Positions 13,086 to 25,709 of a stretch of 64,000 nucleotides of DNA are shown here, piece after piece. Source of the stretch: Pteria penguin (taxonomy: Eukaryota > Mollusca > Bivalvia > Pterioida > Pteriidae); assembly GCA_035048485.1 (NCBI GenBank), contig CM068580.1, positions 60,770,983-60,834,982 on the forward strand, written 5' to 3'. The translations under genes were made by a program, and so were the position numbers. The first letter of the stretch is position 1; each line of letters opens with the position of its first letter. A model generated the notes under the pieces. It was not told the origin of the DNA and did no database searches. It saw only the letters and a list, made by a program, of their open reading frames with translations.

Positions 13086-14380
13086 CGGAAAAAGTCTCAT
13101 ACTGTTTGTGACAATAGTACACATAACCCAACAAACACGGAGTGTTATACTACTCAGATTTCCAGACATCAAATTGAAATAAGAAATAATTCTAGTTTTA
13201 CTAACAAACTTCACATTACTTCCCTGATCAAAGACGTTGAAAAATAAAAACATTTTCTCAACCTATCCCATTCCGCTTCCTCTTTAATTTTAAAACCTTA
13301 CTCATTTTTATCACGGATCCCATTTACCACAACCTCTTGTGGGAATCAGAGACATATATACACAGGCCTCGAGATAAATAAACTGTTATAAATATCAGGC
13401 GCTATGATTTTTTTTCCGATTAAACACTACGATGACACTTTGGTGAAATACGAAATGGGAGCCGAGTATAAAGTTGAAAGGAGATATAGAAATGTAAATT
13501 AATACCCATAGTTAGCATATATACTATTTTTACCCGAGCTGAGGCAAGTGGGATGGTCTGCCAATGTAACCTATTACAGGCATGTGTATTACATGTTTTT
13601 CTCCAGATACTCTGTTATTTTTTTCCATCACCTAACACTGACCACTACTGCAAAAGTGAAATCATTGTGCTTAAGTGTGAAAAATGAGCGGGTACCGTGG
13701 GAGGATTAATTTTCTCCATTTTTTATGCAGCTCTCATAAATATTCAGTTCGGTTAATCCACCAGACCCTGAAGACATGTACATAACACAGCAGTAAACTC
13801 CATGAAGTTACTGGATGCCAATCGGAGCGACATTATCAACAATCACTTGATAATTCATTTCCCCTTCCTGGTGGTCTATTTTCCGGGTTGAACACAACGC
13901 GCTACAAATAGCTCATTTCTAATAGAATGTCACATCATTTTCCAGTGAGAAAACCGGGCGATGATAATGCGCAAAATATGTTATTACAGCAATGCGGACT
14001 ATATGGAAAGCCCAAGCGCTTTATTATAGAGGCGCAGTTTCTGTTAAAAATAAGCGCTTCTGTTACAGTGTATATGATCCATGTTTGATTCCTACATTGC
14101 AACAATATGTACCAGAAGATGGTAATCTACTGATCTGCATCCAAATAGTCAATCTGGTTTATTTAAATGAACATTAGGCACAACAATTACAAAACTATTT
14201 TATATGAAATTTATTTTTGTAAACATATCATTGCATGGTATACATACAATAATGCTATGGAATTCATATTATCAACATCAATAATAAAACATTGGTAAAA
14301 TTTGGTTTGATTTGATTCACAACCATTTTTTGTTCTGTGCAATATTGATTATCAAATAAAGACAATGAAAAAAACCCAAA
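13086..14380. other. Intergenic region, no gene recognised
   Basis: No supported gene. Short ORFs such as 13992-14177 (+) lack recognisable features. Confidence 0.35.
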
Positions 14381-14525
14381 TAACAAGAAAAAAAACCCCC
14401 AAAAAACAAAACAAAACAAAAAAAAATCCCCAAATAACAAAAAACAAAAAGCAAAAACAAAAAAAAAACACCCCAAAAAAACAAAAAGAAAAAACCCAAA
14501 TTAAAAACAAAAAAACCAAAAACAT
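14365..14525. repeat. A-rich low-complexity tract with C clusters
   Basis: About 160 bp of A runs interrupted by CCC/CCCC groups. The reverse strand gives Phe/Gly-rich spurious ORFs. Confidence 0.85.
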
Positions 14526-15076
14526 ATTTTAAAATATTGATTGTTTCGAATTGGATATTACAATTGTATAAAAACTGATAAATAAAACATTGAGCAATTC
14601 ATACATATGTCATGATAACGTCCAATCAAATATAGAGTATTATATATATAATGTTTAATAATTTATTCGTATATCAATATTTACACACCATTTTTTCATC
14701 TTCACATAGGAGATTTCACAGTTAAGAAGACACTAACCAAATATTCACTCAGTGATATACATATGTACATGAAGGTATGGCGGTGTGATAAATTACAGGC
14801 AAACACAAATACACTGATAAATACATTCACAGCATAAAAAAATACATATATTCCTCGATCTAATATACGAAATGGGTTAATTCAATCGCTGTACATTTTA
14901 GGCAATGGCTACAGACATTTGAAGTGCTTTCGATTATGAAAACACACACTCATACAAATAATAACGTACATGTTCCGAAAGACATATGGTATAGATATTT
15001 ATCAATATTGTTTGATATCTGTGTTGTTATTGCAGCTGCCCTTGACTAGATACCATCACTATTCTAAAGTATTTGA

Positions 15077-15853
15077 TTACATGGGTACTGGACCATCTTC
15101 ATGAGCATCTTCATCACTCGACTCATGACCATTTTCGACTTCTCGTCGTAGCGCGCATGTGCAGCTTTCTTGTTTCCTATAGGTTCCAATTTTGTATTGC
15201 CATATATTTTTTTCACATGTTGTTTTGACAATAACTTTAATGTTCCTATAAACTGGCTCACATACGTTTCGTGCACTGAGACCATCATAGTCTAAACAAT
15301 TACTGCAGGAACAGCGCGCCTCTGTAATGGAAGCTGGATAGCGCAAGGAATCGTGCGTTGTAACGAAGTAAAATGGACAAATTGACCTACTTGATAACGG
15401 GGAGTCCTGGCCTACTTGCACATTCTTTTGACTGTTTGGACATTCCTTTTCTCCTGTAAGGTACTGACTTTCAGTGGCGGGAGGTACAATATTGTGTTCT
15501 GTTTGCATGGACGGAGGAAGAATGAAGTCCATATTTCCGTGATTTGTGAGGTTTCGGAAAATTTCTTGAATATTTTCAGGTTCTTGGCAAGCAGGCAGAG
15601 CTGACAGGGATACAAACGACTGGCAAATTAAAACAGCCGAGAGTGCCTGGAAAACGAAACACAAAGATACATAAATATTTTGGATACAACATAATTTTAA
15701 TTTGAATTGTGAAATTTACTTAAATAAATTTGAAAATATACAAAACACATCAAAATCTACGACATTACAATGTATGCTGCAATTACTAAGTGAAAATAAT
15801 ATGAAGCATACAAACAAGTATAGATATCTTACAATGTGGAGAAGATTGTCCAT
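15077..15853 (-). CDS. IL-17-like cytokine (gene 2), two coding exons
   Basis: Exon 1 is 15853-15833 (MDNLLHI, 21 nt), followed by GT at 15832. Exon 2 is 15646-15077, after a TTTTCCAG acceptor. The join is phase 0 and gives 196 residues. The signal peptide (about residues 1-27) is completed only by splicing. The mature part begins near CQEPENI, has an NLT sequon, and then the IL-17 domain: CPFYFVTTHDS, RYPASITEARCSCSNC, CEPVYRNIKV, TTC, and ESCTCALRR. It ends in an acidic segment and GPVPM. The ORF can also be read from an in-frame Met inside the intron (15664), but the splice sites match those of four sister genes. Closest relative here is gene 4. Expected to be secreted and to act on IL-17-type receptors. 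Confidence 0.9.
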
Positions 15854-15934
15854 TATATTATGCATTAAGATTCTTTAGTAAATGCTTTTGATGAAATTAC
15901 TATATTACAATGTGCTAATTCTCGATTTTCACGG

Positions 15935-15945
15935 CCTTTATATAC
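15935..15945 (-). promoter_or_regulatory. TATA box of IL-17 gene 2
   Basis: Minus strand reads TATATAAAGG, about 85 bp upstream of the ATG at 15853. Confidence 0.65.
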
Positions 15946-16160
15946 TTATAACCGATTCAAAGTTCTAAAAATAACTTTAAGGACGATAAGGGGAATCATT
16001 GACAAAGCTTCCTTATGCTCCACTCTACCTGTTATGCCATTTAATAATAATGCGACCTTGACATTTCTGATCCAATACAAATCTCTATGCATTGCATAGA
16101 CCAGGAAGGTTATTAATAGACTGAATATGGTGTGCGATTCGACTAGCTGTAGAACGGATA

Positions 16161-16260
16161 TTCTGATTGGTTAATTTTTATGAAATCGTGTACAGAGGAG
16201 CAATGATATTATTCGTGATTAAACAAGAACCGGGAAAAAGGAGCAGGCAGACCAATGATA
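16161..16260 (-). promoter_or_regulatory. Paired CCAAT-type blocks upstream of IL-17 gene 2
   Basis: Plus-strand TTCTGATTGG (16161-16170) and GGCAGACCAATGA (about 16246-16258) recur in the same order upstream of gene 4 (37130-37140 and 37204-37216) and in the orphan block B2 (about 59,870 and 59,945). Conservation amid diverged DNA suggests regulatory function; the binding factor is inferred (NF-Y-like). Confidence 0.5.
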
Positions 16261-16555
16261 TGTGAATTGAGAAAAGAGGCATTGATTTGTTTATTCATCT
16301 TTCCTCTGGAAAATGCAAAGGGAAAAGTCGATATTGTTCCAAGTCGTGCAAATTATGATTTCTGATATGTAAGAAAATTTATTTCAAAAAGTCCATTTCA
16401 ACCTTATTACGACTTTAGAGAGAAGGACGAATAAGAAACTAACAAAACGAGACAAAAATAAATAATAATTAAATACAGAAATTTAATCTCAAAATTCCTA
16501 TTTTAAATATATATATCCTTAGATCTCATTTCTCTTGGTTTCTATATATTAGTTA

Positions 16556-16679
<124 letters not shown>

Positions 16680-17440
16680 TCAGATTTGAGGTATGCGTAC
16701 ATAAGTACATTTATATATAGATATATACCCATCATGGTGGTCTATATAGTTCCACATATCAGTAAGCAGTGGGTTCGATTGCTATACCACCAAATACCTT
16801 GTTGTCCGTTCAATATCTTTCATCTGTACAACGTACTAGGTTCGAATCTATGACTCCCTATGTATTCTTTTTAATTGCTCTTGTTCTAAATAGTCCGAGT
16901 TCGAATCTCTAGTGCCAAATATCTATACCAGTGATCTTCGCACACACCTTAAAAGGTTTAAATCAATTACCACAAAACTGTCTTTCCTTCAATTCCTGCA
17001 TACATGTAACTGAGGATTCGTAGGTGTTTTTATCCAATTGAAAACTACTGACCACATAAGTTGTTGTGCATTGCCATTGAAGTGACTGTTTATTAACTAA
17101 GTACATCAGATAAAAATCTACTGTTATGATTCTCTTATTATTAAACATTATATAAATTTATGTAATAGATAGTAAGAATAAAAAGGGGAGATAACCCCTA
17201 TAAAATTGACTGCTATATTAATATAATTATCTTTGTGGTCTGAAACCGCCAAGTACTTGCGTTATGTACCGTTCTACATAAGGCAAGTTCAGACCCAAAG
17301 CAGTAAGAAAAACCAAAACATACACTCAGGGGCAATGCACTTGACTGGGTAAAACTATGCTTTACAAGTGAAAAGTATTTCAAAAACTGAAAACCAACTA
17401 GAATTAGCTAAAACGCTGTCAAAAAAAATAATTAAAAACA
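16680..17440. other. Intergenic region with weak tRNA-like B-box echoes
   Basis: Several GTTCGAAT/GTTCGATT strings (16,772; 16,851; 16,898) resemble B boxes but lack A boxes or SINE bodies. No gene supported. Confidence 0.3.
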
Positions 17441-17448
17441 AAAACGTT

Positions 17449-17888
17449 CCGGCATTGTCAAATGGCCTGCGTGTCCTACCAATATATACACTGTACAAAA
17501 TGAAATGAAATGGATGTACAAGCATTGTCAAATGGCTTGTAAAGTTGGAGTGAAATATATGGTTCATATTGTTAAACAAGCATTGTCAAATAGCTTGCAA
17601 CTCATCTGTTGGTTGGTAGATTGGTGTTTTACGTCGCTTTCAACAATATTTCAGTTATATCGCGACATGGAAGCAATAGGTTACCAACCTCTTAAACATA
17701 GTGGCGCAACCCGGGAATCGAACCCGGATCGTCGGTGCCGCAAGCCAAGCGCTTAATCACTACACCACGCCTGCCCCTGCAACTCATCTGAAGCATCAGG
17801 TTAACAAAGATACTACTGCATGTACAAGCATTGTCAAACAGCTTGTCAAAATCTCTAATGATATAACAAGCGCTGGCAAACGGCCTGT
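17449..17888. repeat. Array of five imperfect palindromes beside a recombinase gene
   Basis: Copies at 17449-17470, 17518-17540, 17576-17598, 17824-17846 and 17866-17888 follow the pattern ACAAGC-N11-GCTTGT (spacer ATTGTCAAATG in the best copy). The 6-bp arms are inverted repeats. A SINE interrupts the array between the third and fourth copies. The array abuts the 3' end of the tyrosine recombinase gene, so these may be recombinase-binding sites; that role is inference. Confidence 0.6.
17609..17777 (-). mobile_element. tRNA-derived SINE with target-site duplication
   Basis: On the minus strand a tRNA-like head (GTGGTGTAGTGATTAAGCGC, then B box GGGTTCGATTCCC) is followed by a tail containing ATATTGTTGAAAGCGACGTA and AAACACCAATC. 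It is flanked by 13-bp direct repeats TGCAACTCATCTG at 17596-17608 and 17778-17790. The tail differs from the GATGAGACAG-type SINEs, so it is a separate family; 32,190-32,325 is a relative. Confidence 0.85.
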
Positions 17889-17912
17889 TATTGGCAAAAA
17901 CCTTATATAATA

Positions 17913-18803
17913 TCATGTACTCCTTATAAAGGATTTAAATGCATCTGACTTCCAAGGACCTAACAAACGAATTTGACTATCACTCATTCCCAAATCTGCA
18001 CAATGTGAGGCCATGCCTATTCGGAAAGAATGACCTTTAATATGGGTTGAATCGAATGTGGTAAATGACAGACATCTCCTTAAGACTGTCGCAAACTGAA
18101 ACTTGCTTACAGGTAAATAAGGGCCGATTGAGAAGAGGGGGCCCGGCATATTGCCTCTAAGCTGTAGGTAATGTTTTAAGCACTGTACAGGGCAATAGGA
18201 CACATCCGAAGCTGCCTTAATAGTTAGATGAATGGGGTTACCTGAATGGTGCTTGAAATTGGTGAAAGTTATGACAAGGCTATCCCTGTTGGTTTGAATC
18301 TGATCGACTTGCAATGTATTTTGGTTACTGGACCCTGACGTTATTTCCCCTATTCTTAAAAAGCCATAGAAAGCCAGCAAAAACATGGCTTTATACATGA
18401 CCCTCTCATATGCATTAGAAATGGCATGGTATACTGCATTACAGATACTGTGTATAATGTTTTTAGTAATGGGCAATCTAAAGTCTTGAGCAGGTTTAAG
18501 TTTGCGACATGAATGTAATAATTTCTGTATTAAAAATGAACCGCTAAAATTGGGTAAAGTGTTCATCTTATGTATATAGCTGACTGCAGACATGTATGAA
18601 GTTATAGTTGAGGCTGCATATCCTTTGGAATAAAGATATGAGATAAATAGTGCGAGAACTTGAGTCTTAATGGGAAGCACTGGTGATAAGCCATGAATTG
18701 CTGCAAAGTTGCTGAAAAGAGTCCATGCCCGCGAGTAGCTTTTCGCTGATGACTTGTTCAAAGATACTCCTAATAAGTTATCCAGAACCTTGGTTTTTGA
18801 CGT
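17913..18803 (-). pseudogene. Tyrosine recombinase, catalytic Tyr replaced by Phe
   Basis: The recognisable protein (282 residues counted from 18761) has an N-terminal core-binding-like helical part (1-100) and a catalytic domain. R136 lies in FLRIGEI, a possible Lys is K170, H244 and R247 lie in GHSFR, and W270 lies in GPWKSDAF. The nucleophile position of the usual W-x-S-x-x-x-x-x-Y-I-R end reads F278 (SFIR): codon TTT instead of TAT/TAC. No in-frame ATG exists at the start; the frame is open further upstream and 18761 is a TTG, so the N-terminus is either spliced or lost. It looks like a transposon-derived recombinase (DIRS/Crypton or related). It may be dead, or a retained DNA-binding protein. 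Confidence 0.75.
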
Positions 18804-18954
18804 GTTCGTAAGAAGATAGAATTTTGTCTTTTAAGCACCTTGTTTTACGTCACGAAATCATTATTACAATTATATGGTGACGGCCTGATGTGTCTTATGT
18901 AATGCACAGGAATTTAGATCCGTGCAACCGACCCCCTGTCTCATCTTTAAGACA

Positions 18955-19046
18955 AAAAAAAAAAAAAAAACACTCGCCACTTGTGGAACTCGAACCCGGG
19001 ACTTTTCAGTCTAGGCACCTAACCGATAATGGTACACCGGTTCAGG
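18955..19046 (-). mobile_element. tRNA-like sequence, possible SINE head
   Basis: Minus strand reads a tRNA-like string with B box CCCGGGTTCGAGTTCC, bounded on the plus-strand left side by an A run at 18,954-18,970. No SINE body of the other families follows, and no intact tRNA fold was established. Confidence 0.4.
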
Positions 19047-19299
19047 AAGTTAACTAATTCATATTGACACATAAGATGACCTTCCTTTCCACCTTGGATT
19101 TAATCTAATGCATCATAAAGAAATCCACGTTCAGAGAGTCGAATTTTTTAAGACGGTTAAGACTTCAAAGATAATATTCGGGAAACACGACAAAATTTTC
19201 TTAAATTCATTTACTTGGTTTTACCTAAAATTTATTATTTATTTTTATGCTCGTTTATTTATTTTATTCATCTACACATCGTATTCTTTCTTTCTTTCT

Positions 19300-19346
<47 letters not shown>

Positions 19347-19835
19347 TTGTATAATGAATTTTGTGTTTTTCTGTTTGATTGTTTTGTACCTCTCACTGAA
19401 ATTATATTTGTTCACTTATCTTCTGAAATATTTAAACTCTTAGTGGTACTAGTGTGTGATTATTTTATGTCTATCCCCACTTTTGTGAATTTTGCTTCCT
19501 TAGAGATTTACTAGTCTGCTAAAACTTTCCCCGGTGAATGAAAGGAAGTTAAAAGAGCAAACCGTTGCTCATACTATAAGTGTTTACCTTAGCAAAGATT
19601 TTCCAAGTGTCCGTCTACGGGAGTACTCGTAAGTGGATTGCCTGACTCGGGTATTTTTGCATTGGTTTAAACTATTTGTGACATCATGTATATATAGATA
19701 TATTTCACACTGTTAACTAAGACTCTTACATAACTTTAGCGGAAGAGAATTTTATCTGAGTGGTTTACTTTTAGTCAAACAGAATTTTTCTCACACGTTC
19801 GGGGTTTTTTTTTTCTTCTTCTTTTTCTTTGTTTG

Positions 19836-19871
<36 letters not shown>

Positions 19872-22600
19872 TTTTTTTTGGGGGGGGGGGGGGGGGTTTA
19901 AATTTTTGTCAGAAAAATTTATCTCATTTATATAAATAAGTACGCAAACGTCATAGTTAATGGATCATAAAATAAGTAATAAACGTAGATCCACGCTATT
20001 TACTTTCTGACATTATTCTGATGCATCGGGAGTAACAAAATTCATCATTGCCACGTCTGATGTCCTCTGTTTTCAAAGTCAAGATTAAAATAAACGTGGT
20101 AAATACTGTATTATGTTGTAACTACATGTAAATTATTAAAGGCTTCCTGAAACTTTTCTTGATACCAAAATATTAAGGACTTTATTCAGAGACAGGTAAA
20201 TTCTTGACGAAGTGATTTCAAAGGACACTAGGAAAGAATGGCCCATTGATTTTTTTTTTTTTTTTTATTTCTTAATATGGCACTTCTGGAAATCATGTGA
20301 GATTCTGATTAAAATACATGTATGAATTCATGTGTCAAGGTTAGCTTGACCACTAGAATTATCTCCCTTTGTATACCTCTCTAGATTTTAGTAATGAGAA
20401 CACAGTAGAATTTACACTGGAGTAATGTTTTTATTATCAAGGATAAATAAATAGCTAATTACTCACATCACAGGTATTACTACATATTTAAATATATACA
20501 ATAAGCTTGATGTCATTACATGCTACCACAGCAAGAACTTTGAACAAATGTGACTTTTTTTCAACGGATTTAAGTCCAACAAAATGATATTTTCCTCCCT
20601 GTAAAATTGACCATTGAAACTTTTATTTTATTGTTTTAATTTTAAACACATTTCAAAACTATTCACTGAAGAAAAAAAATCAATACTACATTCAAGCCAT
20701 CTAAGAGCAGGATAAACCTCAATATTACTCTACCCCTCAGACAATGAATTTAGACAATAAGAAATAATTGGCTTTTTTATCTTTATCTTAAAGATATGAC
20801 CTTGGGTAAGGTTGAACATAACAATGGTTTAAACTCAATATTTATACTAAGCTTTTATCTACATCAAAGTTATCAAGAAAATGGTATAGTAAACAAGAAT
20901 TGCTAGGAAATGAAGGAAAACGAAACTGATCGATTTTAGAGAGCACATGATTTGATCACGTGACGGCTTACACTCGCTTCCTTCCTTAAGGTTAAGATAA
21001 CCATAATTTGACTTAAATAAAACTTTGGTATGAAATGGCGTCATCAGCCGTCGCACAAGATGATGTAAAATACAAATAAATGTATAGGAAGGTGAACAAA
21101 AAATTCGAAAATAACGCATAGGTGAATTATTTGTTTTATAAGGTTTCTAAAATCAAAACGTTGATAGAAAATATTACAAAAATACAGTCCACTGTTAAAC
21201 GATGAAAGTGCCATTTTACCTGACTGCCAAGACTTGGATAAAAGAAATGACCATATTTAGTTACCACAAATGAGTTCATTTCATTTGTGTACAATATGAA
21301 AGGTACATGTACACGCCGTTTATTTTAAAATGTTTTCAATTTTTCGTGACAAGAAGCGAGATTAACGCAAAGTAGAAATGATTGAAAACTAGGTAAGTCA
21401 CTTACTAGATTCTAAAACAAGGGAATATAAGAAAACGGCTCTGCATCAAGGGATGGGCGGAAAGTCCGGCTGGAGTTTTTACTAACGTTTAATTCGTTTT
21501 GATACGAAGTTTATGACGAAAGTGAAAAGTTTGAGTATAAATCACTAACATTGGAGGAAAATTGACGGTTTTTACTCGTTTTACCAAGGAATCAATAGCT
21601 GCTGTCAGTGGCAGATTTAGAGAGGAAAATTCTACGGAAAACCCCTTGTAAATCAATGTCCGTTCGAGATCCTTAAAATGTACTCTTTGACCCTCCAACA
21701 GGGCCACCAGATCTCTCACTGTCTCTGTATTCCAAACTTAAACACTTCACAACTTCACTACATACACCACCCCCGCGATAACTACTCACAAATCAGGAAG
21801 TATATAAATACGACACATACTTGAATAGAGATTTTATAATTGTCTAGTATATTCTCGACAAACTTTAAAGCAAGGAGTTGTTTGCAGCAACAACTATATT
21901 GTAACTGTACGCCACTTGTTTATCAACTAATCAGTGTTGTCCAATGTCGGGGGTGCCCTTATCTAGTCTAATATTAACATTTTAAAAATCCTTTTCAGAA
22001 GCTATCCTGAATTTGGGTCATTCATGACTCAGCGCGTAAACTATGCATACATATTAACGGGTGCATAAACAAATGGCGGGTCCAAGTTATATGAATGGGT
22101 TTTAAACGCTTTTTTCGGAATTTAAACAGTTAGTGCCTGATTTCCTATATATACCCACTTCCATATTTCTGCTGAATCAGACAGTACGACAGTGTTGCTG
22201 TAACGAAAAATAAATGTATAGATCAATAAGTAAAATAAAATAAATAAAAAATGATAAAAAGGTTTCAAAGAAATAAATTTGTCTTTGAAATTTAACGGTA
22301 AGCAGTGACGCATCTAGAAGAGAGCAGCCCTTTCGCCCGAAATGATCAAAATAAAGCATGTCCAGCTAAATTTTAAAATACCGAGCATTTTCCTGACCTC
22401 AGACGAAATCGTTCTGACTTAAAAGTGCATACAACACTCCTTTTTTAAGATAAGATTAGTTTAGAACATCTGATCAGAAATACATCATTAAAATGGATAT
22501 TACTATTATTATTGTATTTGGTGGGGGGCGAAGGGGTGTGTGTTTGTCATATCAATGGAATTACTTGAAACGTCTTCAACATAATTTTGAAACCAGGATA
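19047..22600. other. Intergenic region with low-complexity tracts
   Basis: Holds (TTTA)n at 19,300-19,350, a T/G-rich tract at 19,805-19,897 and a poly-T run near 20,250. ORF 21489-21719 (-) is a 76-residue leucine-rich sequence with no recognised family; it has no clear promoter or splice context and I leave it uncalled. Confidence 0.4.
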
Positions 22601-22638
22601 ACCCTATTGTTGCATAGCTATATAATATATACGAAAAT

Positions 22639-22908
22639 CAAAGCCTAGTGGGTAAGATGCTCGGCTCGTGATCGAGAGGTCCCGGGTTGGACTACCGACC
22701 TGGGCGCACCGGTGTTCTGTCTTTCGGATGAGACAGTAAAACCGAGGCCCGGTGTCACGGTAGAAGTGGCATGTATAAGATCCCTAAATGCTTCGGGTGA
22801 GTCCGTTACAAAGGTATAAATTTGAATGCAATGTATCAGGCAGATGCCGTCACCATGTACGTGAAATAATCGTGGAGTGACGCAAAACAATATTCAATCA
22901 ATCAATTC
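22639..22908 (+). mobile_element. tRNA-derived SINE
   Basis: Head AGCCTAGTGGGTAAGATGCT with B box GGGTTGGACTACC, then the shared body (CGGATGAGACAGTAAAACCG, ATCCCTAAATGCTTCGGGTG, CAGGCAGATGCCGTCACCAT) and a CAATCAATCAATT tail. ACGAAAAT flanks both sides (22631-22638 and 22914-22921), a plausible short target-site duplication. Confidence 0.85.
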
Positions 22909-22921
22909 CATAAACGAAAAT

Positions 22922-24065
22922 AAATATTGTATTATATTGTTATGTCTATCCTCTTAATCAGCATAATTATTGAAACAAACTTTAAACAAAGGATGACTAC
23001 TTTGTACACAGTCTGATTATTTTACATATGATCACTTTTGATAAATATCAAAATTTATATAAAGACACTAGCTTCCAAATCAAATACATCGTGCAGCATG
23101 GATGCTTCAAACTCGCGACGAAAAATTGCGTCTACCACAAGCTGTAGATGTGTTTCATTAGCAGTCATTTAACTGGAGTACCCTCCTGTTGCCGCCATAT
23201 TTGTGGTCAAACATGCAGAATGTTGTTAATATTTTAATTTCTTTAGAAACTTTTTTTATATTGTCTAATGCCTCAACACACGCATTACAAAAGCCCAGGA
23301 TGTATTTCTAGTTTAAAGAAATTACCTACATAATTTGGATGATTTTTTAACAAATATTCAGTAATAAAACTTAAAGATGGCGGACACCTTGTCACAAGGA
23401 AGTAAAACTGCAATATTGTTTTTCTTTTTTGCTAATGAAACGTATCTATTGAACAGTTCTAATTAGCTTTTATTCAAAGTCCGAAGCCTTGAATATTTTT
23501 CATGATATTCGAAAATATATAGGACTGTTCTACTTCCTGCAAGTGCAGATTATAGTAGTCTTGCAGACGTCATCGAACATTCTTATATATTCTGCATTTC
23601 AAAGATTGACAGGAAAATACTGTATATATTGGATCGGTTAATCAAAATCAAAAATTGAGTGTTTGAATTTACAGGAATTTATATTGACTAATAATGGGAG
23701 TTTGAGAATGAGATTTTTTAAGGTTTCCCCTAAAACGTATGGACGAGTCGCAAGATCACTTTAGGTCGTATCATAAGACGCACGAGTCATATTTTCATAT
23801 TTAAAGACTATCTTAAGATTTCAAATGCAATTTGAATTGCTTATATTAGTATGTCTATTATTTCTGTGGAATGTTATAATACACATACTAATTTTGGTTT
23901 TTCGGGTATACAATAGACTTAACACAGTCGTCGTAAACACTAGAAAGATAAGGATGGCACAACTGGCGAACTGCAGACAATGATTTTCACAGTGATCTTT
24001 TAAAATCTATCTATTTTCAGTTATCTGTTTATTTACAGTATTTAAATTATATACTTACTTTTTTA
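22922..24065. other. Intergenic region, no gene recognised
   Basis: AT-rich; I see nothing that I can support. Confidence 0.4.
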
Positions 24066-24155
24066 TTTATTTATAATATATATATATAATTATATTATTA
24101 TTATTATTATTATTATCATTATTATTATTATTATAATTATTATTATTGTTATTAA

Positions 24156-24216
<61 letters not shown>

Positions 24217-24242
24217 GTTGTTGTTGTTGTTGTTGTTGTATA
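24066..24242. repeat. (ATT)n/(GTT)n microsatellite
   Basis: TA repeat, then ATT triplets, then GTT triplets. The reverse strand reads as poly-Asn, which I regard as spurious. Confidence 0.95.
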
Positions 24243-24299
24243 GATCAATAAACATGCTATCTATTTGCACGCTCGGCCAAATGCTGATGTGACTTGTGT

Positions 24300-25500
24300 T
24301 CTTTTATGTGTTAAACGGAGATGTAGAAAAGCTTAAATATGAATGTACTTGAAGTGCCTTGAACAAATGGCGTCTTCTGTACAAATGGCGTCTTCTGTAC
24401 AAAAATGTCACAAGTCTCGGTATATGTGAGGTGTCAGTCTTTTAACTCCCCTAGCAATAAATGTGTTAACTTAAGACAAATTTGTCAAAAGTTATTTCTT
24501 AATATCCGTTGTTCCTTCAGTTTCTCTTGAACTCCAGGACAGAAATATTATTTGTAATGGATTAGATATTTAGAGCTGTTACATTTATCTCTTCACGATA
24601 ACTGCTACTTTATCACAAGAGAAGAAGGGGGATCTGTCTCAGCTGTTTTGACCAAACAATCCATGAGATGGTTAGCAAATCGTAGATTCTAAGAATTACA
24701 TCATACCTAAGTAAATTCCTACATCGAGTAAATATCAAGTATAAATATGTAATACATCTCAGTATAAATCTTGAGATAGCAATTATTAAGTCATGCGACC
24801 AAAAAAAACCCGAATTTAGTTATTTTTTAATGCCTCGTAAAACAATGGCCATTTCAGGTAAATGTGTAAACAGAATATATGTGTAAAATGAATATTAAAC
24901 AAGAAATGTATAAAAGAAACGAAAAGGAAATTACTTGATTTACTCTATGAGTTTTATACAATCATTTAGCTATGTAGAGGGCGAATCCAGTTAATGCAGA
25001 TAGGGAAGTCAAATTTAAAAAAAAAGAGTTTGAATCCAACACTTTTTTGGGGGGGGATGTTATTTTTGGTGTGGCTTTCTGATATTATAGTATTCATAAT
25101 TATCTATCATTTGTTATTCGTCAGATCTCTTGTCTATTCTCTAAAGAGAGCGAAAGTTCCCTTTGTAACGGATACTCATCTACCATACTACGATATGAGA
25201 GAAAATGCATTAAGTACTTTTAGCCATGTTGCTTAACATTTTATCATCACGTTCATTTCCGTATGAGATCTGCATAGTTTTTTTTCTGCACTGATCATTA
25301 TATCAACATATAACGAGTCCTCTTCTGAGTGGGCTAAAATTAGTTTTAGTGCTCAACGGTCATATCTTTTTGCACTTCGCTGATATTCGTTCACTTCCTG
25401 TGGTCGCATGCTTCTTAAGAAGAGGATGTAAACCTAAACTTCTTTTCATCTTGAAACGAAGTGATCTGTGTAATCCGAATTTTTTAAAATCATTTCCTCC
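24300..25500. other. Intergenic region upstream of IL-17 gene 3
   Basis: A tandem duplication of about 20 bp (AAATGGCGTCTTCTGTAC, twice near 24,365-24,402) is visible. No supported gene. Confidence 0.4.
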
Positions 25501-25514
25501 TTCTTCATCCAAAC

Positions 25515-25522
25515 ATGATAAG
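25515..25522 (+). promoter_or_regulatory. Conserved GATAAG motif upstream of IL-17 gene 3
   Basis: ATGATAAG preceded by CTTCTTCATCCAAAC. The equivalent position is occupied by GTGATAAG before gene 5 (38912-38919) and ATGATAAG before gene 6 (42844-42851), in each case 126-137 bp upstream of TATA. Probably a GATA-factor site; the factor is inferred. Confidence 0.55.
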
Positions 25523-25650
25523 CCATCTTCGATGCTATATATCACGGAAATTAAAATAGTGGCTCTGAGAAGACCATAGGAAGCTAATCGAAGGTGTCAC
25601 ATGACAATTCATCCGCTTAAGACTTTCATTTCCTTACTTTCTGAACTCGG

Positions 25651-25660
25651 CTATATAAAG
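25651..25660 (+). promoter_or_regulatory. TATA box of IL-17 gene 3
   Basis: CTATATAAAG, about 55 bp upstream of ATG 25710; sequence and spacing resemble genes 5 and 6. Confidence 0.7.
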
Positions 25661-25709
25661 CCAGCATCTCAAGACTCGAGAAACAAACGCACAGCTGACA
25701 CTGAACATC

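Noticed and set aside
17692..17790. Possible functional tRNA gene (also at 18,960-19,046 and 45,127-45,200)
   Set aside because: Heads are joined to SINE bodies with target duplications or lack a convincing full cloverleaf.
24067..24270. Poly-Asn ORF on the minus strand
   Set aside because: Product of the (ATT)n/(GTT)n repeat with no flanking coding features.
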